From: Larix sibirica
Lineage: Eukaryota > Streptophyta > Pinopsida > Pinales > Pinaceae
DNA length: 11,591 nucleotides
Direction: 5' to 3'
Assembly (NCBI GenBank): GCA_004151065.3
Contig: NWUY0300024380.1
Location: 1 to 11,591, forward strand
The position numbers and the translations under genes were made by a program. The notes under the pieces are model-generated. The model had not been told where the DNA came from, searched no databases, and saw nothing but the letters and a program-made list of their open reading frames with translations. Below are positions 7,400-11,591 of this stretch, one piece after another (positions within the stretch are counted from its first letter, which is position 1; the number at the start of each line of letters is the position of its first letter).

Positions 7400-7978
7400 C
7401 TAGCCATAAGAATAGGAAACCATGAGGCATTGCCAAAACAAATAATAATTTCCTATGCGCACACAACACAAATAAAATTGTGAACTAAGAATCCCTATCC
7501 TTCCAACAACAAAAGCATTGGTATCAATTGTCTTCAAAAGAGGGAAAGTGTTGTTGCATCTAGTGCAGAGAAAACCAACGAGCTTGATGCGGTAGCTGAC
7601 CTTGCTTAGAAACAAGGTAGGAAGAGGTGGATCCCTGATGAGTCTAGCGAGTCTTTGTATCAAAAACTTGATTTGCAATGAGTAGAAGCTGAAATCTGGA
7701 CCAATATCTGCAGGATGACTAATCAAGATCTCTGTGTCCAATGTTGATTCATGATATTTGTTGACAACATCTTGGATGCTCAAATAATTTGGAAGATCAT
7801 GATGGGAATATTTGTGAACCCAACATGGATCTTTGGGGGATGAATAATGTTGAATTGGGTTGTGAACTAGTGAGAAGAGGCCAGCAAATCTAATGTTCCA
7901 AAAGAGGAGAAAATGTTGTAATAGGGGAAAAACTCTGAAAATTTTAGATTGTCCTCTTGAGGTAGTGTTTCGAGGCAA
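7400..7978 (-). other. Unassigned 192-codon stop-free stretch
   Basis: The minus strand is open for 579 bp, unusually long for this AT-rich surrounding. The first codon is TTG, and the only ATG lies near the C-terminal end, so it is not a stand-alone plant gene with a normal start. The product is rich in Phe, Leu, Ile, Ser and His, including DLPNYLSIQDVVNKYHES and LIRDPPLPTLFLSKVSYR; I recognise no domain or catalytic motif. It lies directly after the protease of Gypsy-B on the same strand, where RT would be expected, but none of the RT motifs is present. It could be a divergent piece of that element, an exon of the host gene, or chance. Confidence 0.3.
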
Positions 7979-8099
7979 TTGAGGTCAATTAGAAATGAGA
8001 GCAAATGTTGAAGAATGAGCTGTACAAGAGTCATCTAAAACCACTTAATGAACCTGGGATTGCAAATTTGGAATAGAATAATGTTGTTGATAGGGCTAC
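7979..8099 (-). other. Spacer between Gypsy-B protease and the unassigned ORF
   Basis: Several stops appear in all minus frames. No motif is seen. The gypsy similarity fades at about 8100. Confidence 0.35.
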
Positions 8100-8139
8100 T
8101 GGTACCAGATAAAAGTTAAAGAATGTTTTTTAACTTTAG

Positions 8140-8620
8140 GATCAACCTGATGTGATAGTTCAAGTGCACTGTGAATAAGATACTTGATATTATCTTTATG
8201 CAATAGGTAGATGTTTAATACATCACATTGGGCATTCTGATCAAACTGATAGGGTTAGCCAAGAGACAAAACACAACAATTCATATCGATCACATCACAA
8301 GTGACTTTCTCCACAAATTTAGGACCAAAAGCAAACAAGACAATGCATGCATGCATGATCCAAGAAGAGAAACCATTATCCTTCCATCCAAGTGCATAAG
8401 GATGAGGATGAGGGTCCATTGATAAATGCAACTTGTCAACAAGGGATTTGGCAATCAATATCTCTTGTGAGCCAATGTTGGAGATACAAGCAATGGAGAA
8501 ATCATGGGAGCGATGTGCACATGTGATGAATAAACTATCTCAGGCTTCGCTGGGAGTGGAGTGTTGCAACAAGGTGCCTTTATTGAGTCCCCTTAACTCT
8601 TTATAAGTAATGTCTTGACT
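8140..8620 (-). pseudogene. Gypsy-B aspartic protease remnant
   Basis: One minus frame runs from KSQDITYKELRGLNKGTL (about 8617) through a TGA near 8549 and on through NIGSQEILIAKSLVDKLHL, PHPHPYALGW, VEKVTCDVIDMN and, after a TAA at 8252-8254, PYQFDQNA. This is the protease pattern of one plant Ty3/gypsy group, with the L-DKLxL, PHP-PY-LGW, VxCDV--M and LGRP-Q-D blocks. The active-site triad D-S/G-G/S is expected just before SQEILIAK; the sequence there is NIGS, so the catalytic Asp is lost. In active elements this protease cuts the Gag-Pol precursor. It follows the gag without a gap. Confidence 0.72.
8343..8357. repeat. Short (ATGC)n microsatellite
   Basis: ATGCATGCATGCATG, just under four units, lies inside the Gypsy-B protease region. 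It is too short to mean much. Confidence 0.6.
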
Positions 8621-8689
8621 TTTCACTAGAGACCTCAATGGGAGCATCATTGTCTTCCTCATTAGGAGACTGTACAATCAAAGTTTTCT

Positions 8690-9330
8690 TCTTCAATTTG
8701 AAATACTTGAACTTATCATGTCCTTGTTTTTTACAATATTGACAAACTTAGCAGAAGAAGAGGGGGATTGTGAAAAGATGATGACCTTGTAGTAGTAGGA
8801 GGTGCGAGGTTTGAAGGTGCAAATCTAGAAACACTTGAAGAGGATGAATGTTGTTGAATTATGTGCTACTCTAAAAATTTTATCTTCAACCAATTGTGTT
8901 TGAATGTACATGGCATAATAGGTGGTGATTTCCATGTACTTCAACTCTCAATACAAATGTTCTTGCAATCCACTTTTAAACATGAGGACAAGTTTGCCAA
9001 CTAGATCAATGATGTTGAGAAGAATTCACAACTAGATGAATTGGTGGATGTACTCTTGCACAAACATGTTGAATTCTTGAGTTAGGTGAAGCAAATTGAT
9101 GTTGATATCTTATTTATAGTTGGAAGGATAGAGCACAAGACTAAGGTTCCACAAGCCTAGTCAAAGTCATGATTGGATTTTGATTTTCCACATGTTCTAC
9201 AACCGATAGCTTGTCAAGCCCTGTAAACTTCAACTTGACGAGTGGAACCTTCTGATGTTTAGGGATCAGATTATAATTGAACCAAGCATCCAATTGTCGA
9301 GCTTCCATGCAGTCTGAGGGAAATAATTCC
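8690..9330 (-). pseudogene. Gypsy-B gag with degenerate zinc knuckle
   Basis: Readable pieces are ARQLDAWFNYNLIPKHQKVP followed by KLKFTG (the start of a plant gypsy gag core), VQEYIHQF, LMFKSGLQEHL and AMYIQTQLVEDKI, in order along the minus strand but in changing frames. They correspond to the LD-W, Y---F, F--GL and SL-EA--LA blocks of retrotransposon gag. The knuckle at about 8744-8703 reads CQYCKKQGHDKFKYFK: the first two Cys and the His are kept but the fourth ligand, normally Cys, is Tyr. Gag builds the particle and binds the element RNA; this copy cannot. Confidence 0.7.
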
Positions 9331-9382
9331 CTTCAATCCACATATTCGATCTGATCTATATGATCAACTTGGATTTTGAGAG

Positions 9383-9466
9383 TGTTGCCGCTTGGATGCA
9401 CACCTAGGGGGGAATGGGGAAAAAATCCTCAAGCTGCTCAGTGTGGCCTTGGGGGCAAGTCAGAGT
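9383..9466. repeat. 84-bp direct repeat, copy A
   Basis: This copy has 79 of 84 bases identical to 11461-11544 with no gap, in the same orientation. Both begin TGTTGCCGC and end GAGT on the plus strand, and homology stops sharply at both ends: left neighbours differ (GAGAG against GAACC) and right neighbours differ (TNCTTG against CAAGAG). Four of the five differences are C/T or G/A changes. TGTTG at the edge (CAACA at the end on the minus strand) resembles an LTR terminus, but no full LTR or primer-binding site can be drawn. It separates Gypsy-B gag from the broken Gypsy-A RT. Confidence 0.9.
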
Positions 9467-9467
9467 T

Positions 9468-9468
9468 N
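9468..9468. other. Single ambiguous base N
   Basis: The only N in the window sits one base beyond the end of repeat copy A and exactly where the Gypsy-A RT reading stops. It may mark an uncertain assembly join or just one low-quality base. Confidence 0.95.
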
Positions 9469-9853
9469 CTTGTATCTTGAATGAAGGTCCAATTTCATGA
9501 AATATTTGGCTCCATGTAGCTCATCCATGAGATCATCAATGAAGGGAATGATAATTTATCTCTTATTGTTGTTCGAAAATCAAGACGCATGTGCAAAGTG
9601 CCTTCCTTTTTAAGGACCATGACAATTGGAGGAGAATAAGAGTTTGTACTAGGACAAATGATATCAACAACTAATAGCTCTTTTGCAATCTTTTCAATTT
9701 CTTTCTTTTGGGCAAAATAATGATGATATGGGCACACATTGGGTGGTAGGCTATCAAGAAGCAGTGGGATACTATGATCATGTTCACCATGTAAGGGTGG
9801 TAAGGCTTGTGATGTTCAAAGACATGTTGGTGTTTATCCAATACTAATTGCAA
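9469..9853 (-). pseudogene. Gypsy-A reverse transcriptase, N-terminal part only
   Basis: The minus strand gives VLDKHQHVFE and, after a frameshift, HDHSIPLLL, then YHHYFAQKKEIEKIAKELL, IICPSTNSYSPPIVMVLKKE and MRLDF. After another frameshift comes DDLMDELHGAKYFMKLDLHS. These match the linker and first RT motifs of plant gypsy Pol: RPYRY--QK-EIEK-V-ELL, I-PS-SPYSSPV-LV-KKDG, R-CVDYR and DELLDELHGA--FSK-DL-SGYHQ. The reading ends in the SGYHQ-like motif at 9469, right at the N. The catalytic YVDD motif and everything downstream are missing. Confidence 0.85.
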
Positions 9854-9989
9854 ATTTTAACAAATTGGTTGAGAAACATCCTTTAAGGCTTGAATAGCAT
9901 GGAATTGTGCAATAATGTTAGAATGACTCTTGTTTAGAAGCTTTTTCATATGGTGGGAGCTTATGATATCTGGAGAACCTGCTTTGAGA
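9854..9989 (-). other. Protease-RT linker of Gypsy-A
   Basis: The frame reads SYLIKGLKAGSPDIISSHHM, followed by AQFHAIQALKD. It resembles the weakly conserved linker (LKG------I) between protease and RT in gypsy Pol. No separate feature is seen. Confidence 0.5.
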
Positions 9990-10523
9990 CCTTTTATCAA
10001 GTAGGAATTGCCATCCTTTCAAAAACTCATGTCTAATTCCAGGAAGTCCATGGTGATGGGGCCTAGTAATCTTAGGTTTTCGACACCCAAAACAATATCA
10101 CATCCTCCCTTTTCAATGGCAAACATGTGAGTTTTCAAGGAATACTCACCCATTTGAAGTTTCATATTTTCACATCGGTCACCACATTTATAGACCCCCC
10201 ATTAGCAATCATCCCCCCCCATTAGCAATCATAATTTGAAAGTTGTTAACAACATGGATATATCAATGTGTTTCTTGGGTAATGCGACGAAGAATGAAAT
10301 TATGGGTGCTGTTGTAGTCCATTAAGATAATAATCTTCCGCTGCTTGATATAGTTGATCAACTGTAATGTACGAGGAGAAGAAATATTGGTCAAAGCATG
10401 AAGGGAGATTTGGAGTTCTTCACATGGTTGGTTAGGAAGAGGAACTTCATTATTGGTGGGAGTCACTTCCTCTTGATTCTTGCCATCCACCTCCCGATTA
10501 GAAATTTTCTCAGAAATAGCCAT
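9990..10523 (-). pseudogene. Gypsy-A aspartic protease remnant
   Basis: The frame ending at 10263 contains ISLHALTNISSPRTLQL and IILMDYNSTHNFI. Family members have I-LHAL-G--SP-TL and DSGSTHNFID here. The catalytic Asp is kept but the following SG is YN, so the active site is probably dead. After indels around 10195-10232 the C-terminal half follows at about 10140-9990: GGCDIVLGVENLRLLGPITM and then DFLELDMSF, which matches the GGCD-VLG--WL--LGPI--DF block. The domain order gag-protease-RT is as expected. The two halves are in different frames. Confidence 0.78.
10195..10232. repeat. Tandem duplication with poly-C in Gypsy-A protease
   Basis: The segment poly-C plus ATTAGCAATCAT occurs twice (10195-10212 with six C and 10213-10232 with eight C). 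The duplication adds about 20 bp and helps shift the protease frame. Poly-C runs are error-prone, so the exact C counts may be wrong. Confidence 0.85.
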
Positions 10524-10619
10524 AAATTATTGTTGCTCCTTACATCTATGCCTTGGAGAATATTTCTCATCATAGTCTTAGCAGCGATCCTTCAGTTGAC
10601 GTACCACCGTTTTCTCCCA

Positions 10620-11193
10620 TGTTAATTTATGGGCCTTGAGGGGTGGGGTAGGTCTCTAAGGAGTTACGATATTTGGGCGAGGACTTGGGAAGAAAGTTGG
10701 GGCATTTGTATTGACACTAGTATATAACTTGGGCATGATGAGCAAGTTGGGTGTCCTCCAACCAAGTAGTAGGGTGGTTCACCTCTACTTGCACTCTGAT
10801 TTTGTCCTTAAGTTTTTTAATAAAGCATTGCTTAAAAATTTCATTAGTTAAAGTTTCTGTTCTAACAACCAAGCATTCAAAAGCATCAATACAATCTTCC
10901 ACCATGTCTGTTTGGCGTAATTTGGTAAGCTGGCCCAAAAATATTGTATCTTTGATAAAGCAAGCAATTAGAGCTTTCACAAACTACCTCCATGTATTGA
11001 CCCCAAAAGATGCGTTCTTATGCCATTGCCACCACTACTAAAGTTGCTTATCCAAATAGGGGACACTAATTATGAGTGTCAATAGTTCATTTGCAATGTC
11101 ATGAAGGGAAAAGTGTTGTTTCATTTGGTCAATCCAACCGATCGAATATGACCAGTCAAACTTATTCAGATCAATTTTAGTGAGGCAAGGCAT
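10620..11193 (-). pseudogene. Gypsy-A gag core
   Basis: Beginning at the ATG at 11193, the minus strand reads LTKIDLNKF and SIGWIDQMKQHFSLHDIANE, then the WWQW block after two adjacent TAG codons (11040-11035). From 10980 it continues through FLGQLTKLRQTDMVEDCIDA, RTETLTNEIF and IKKLKDKIRVQVEV. These are the GW--KMEQ-F, WWQW, F-GQL-KLRQ-G-V-DY---F, L----F-CFI-GLK--I and A---A blocks of plant gypsy gag. The frame ends at TAA/TAG near 10717, where a knuckle would be expected; none is seen. The two adjacent TAG codons are most easily read as former Trp codons next to the two surviving ones. Confidence 0.78.
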
Positions 11194-11460
11194 TATAATG
11201 TGGGAATAGTGAGAAAATGAGATGTGATTAGTTGGAGATATTCTTCATCCTCAAGGTGCTTACACATATGGGATCCTTCACAAAAGACATCATCACCATC
11301 CTGAGGCTTACCCATCAACTTCACAGTTTGAACAAAACAAAGCCGATATGTGCAATGAGGGAAGACATTGGTTCCATTTTGCTAACTGATATGTGAGAGG
11401 CTCAGCAATTTTTTGTACTTTCTCTATGGTTGGCATGCTGTAGGTGTTTAACATGGAACC
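11194..11460 (-). other. Leader region of Gypsy-A
   Basis: Stops occur in all minus frames before the gag core. Immediately after repeat copy B the minus strand reads GGTTCCATG, which is not a clear initiator-tRNA primer-binding site (normally TGGTATCAGAGC in plants). No further structure is recognised. Confidence 0.4.
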
Positions 11461-11544
11461 TGTTGCCGCCTGGATGCACACCTAGGGGGGAATGGGCAAA
11501 AAATCCTCAAGCCGCTCAGTGTAGCCTTGGGGGCAAGTCGGAGT
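11461..11544. repeat. 84-bp direct repeat, copy B
   Basis: This is the partner of 9383-9466, 2,078 bp away and 79/84 identical. Here the sequence continues with CAAGAGCTGTCACC, so this copy may sit in its native context while copy A is the transplanted one. On the minus strand it lies about 270 bp before the Gypsy-A gag ATG, where the end of a 5' LTR or a leader would be. Confidence 0.88.
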
Positions 11545-11591
11545 CAAGAGCTGTCACCTGATAACTCGAATCCTCCATCTAGGTTTACTCC

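Larger units (their letters stand above)
8100..9382 (-). mobile_element. Gypsy-B: gag-protease remnant of a Ty3/gypsy retrotransposon
   Basis: The minus strand carries, in order, a gag core, a zinc knuckle and an aspartic protease, then stops matching before any RT, RNase H or integrase. Frames shift and stops occur throughout, so it is a fossil. Its protease and gag differ from those of the neighbouring Gypsy-A, so the two are separate families or lineages rather than two copies of one element. No complete LTR was identified; an 84-bp repeat lies immediately at its gag side (9383-9466). Confidence 0.75.
9469..11460 (-). mobile_element. Gypsy-A: gag-protease-RT remnant of a second Ty3/gypsy retrotransposon
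   Basis: On the minus strand a gag core (about 11193-10620), a protease (10523-9990) and the N-terminal part of a reverse transcriptase (9853-9469) follow in normal gypsy order and spacing. The element is cut off inside the RT directly after motif A, at the N of 9468. RNase H and integrase are absent. Many stops and frameshifts show it is inactive. Its gag side ends at repeat copy B (11461), mirroring the arrangement at Gypsy-B. Confidence 0.82.

Noticed and set aside
7400-7978. The RT of Gypsy-B
   Set aside because: None of the conserved RT blocks (ELL--G-I-PS, VDYR, DL-SGYHQ, YVDD) can be found in any frame.
10398-11041. Plus-strand ORFs of 75 and 96 codons
   Set aside because: They are antisense to clear gypsy protease and gag motifs on the minus strand.
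9383-11544. An LTR pair flanking a complete 2-kb element
   Set aside because: The matching blocks are only 84 bp, the element between them lacks most of pol, and no primer-binding site or polypurine tract is visible.
11563-11573. A tRNA or SINE B-box-like sequence (AACTCGAATCC)
   Set aside because: No A box lies at the right distance and no cloverleaf can be folded by eye; one short match is not enough.

Overview
The window looks like seed-plant nuclear DNA: AT-rich, dominated by old broken retrotransposons, with two short, cleanly spliced exons of a plant starch-metabolism gene in the middle. The genome is probably large and repeat-rich (a gymnosperm is plausible), but the sequence does not settle the species. 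Everything recognisable lies on the minus strand, except one short copia integrase scrap on the plus strand.

Layout from left to right. (1) 1 to about 5240: a decayed plant L1-type LINE on the minus strand. Its 5' end lies near 5240 and its 3' end is at or beyond base 1. In its own direction it carries the C-terminal part of ORF1, then an ORF2 with endonuclease, reverse transcriptase, connector, zf-RVT zinc finger and RNase H. The two ORFs meet at a TAATG stop-start overlap. Ten stops and several frameshifts inactivate ORF2. One frameshift is traceable to a 22-bp tandem duplication and others to homopolymer runs. (2) 5326-5925: AT-rich tandem repeats, three 36/37-bp units followed by a larger degenerate minisatellite. 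(3) 6064-6574: the last two coding exons of a host gene whose product matches the C-terminus of the phosphoglucan phosphatase SEX4/DSP4 (end of the CBM48 starch-binding domain plus the C-terminal tail). Both exons are intact and joined in phase 0. The next upstream exon is not visible, so either the gene is truncated or everything rightward lies in a long intron. (4) 6575-7400: AT-rich sequence with a 60-bp direct repeat and the copia integrase remnant. (5) 7400-7978: an unassigned stop-free stretch. (6) 8100-9382: gag and protease of a degenerate Ty3/gypsy element (here Gypsy-B). (7) 9383-11460: an 84-bp repeat, a single ambiguous base (N) and a second, different gypsy remnant (Gypsy-A: gag, protease, N-terminal RT). 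A second 84-bp repeat copy begins at 11461.

No functional system beyond ordinary plant transposable elements and the host gene is evident. The points most worth following are the SEX4-like gene, the TAATG junction in the LINE, the strong TAG bias of its nonsense mutations, and the repeat/N junction at 9383-9468, which is either a real rearrangement or an assembly join.
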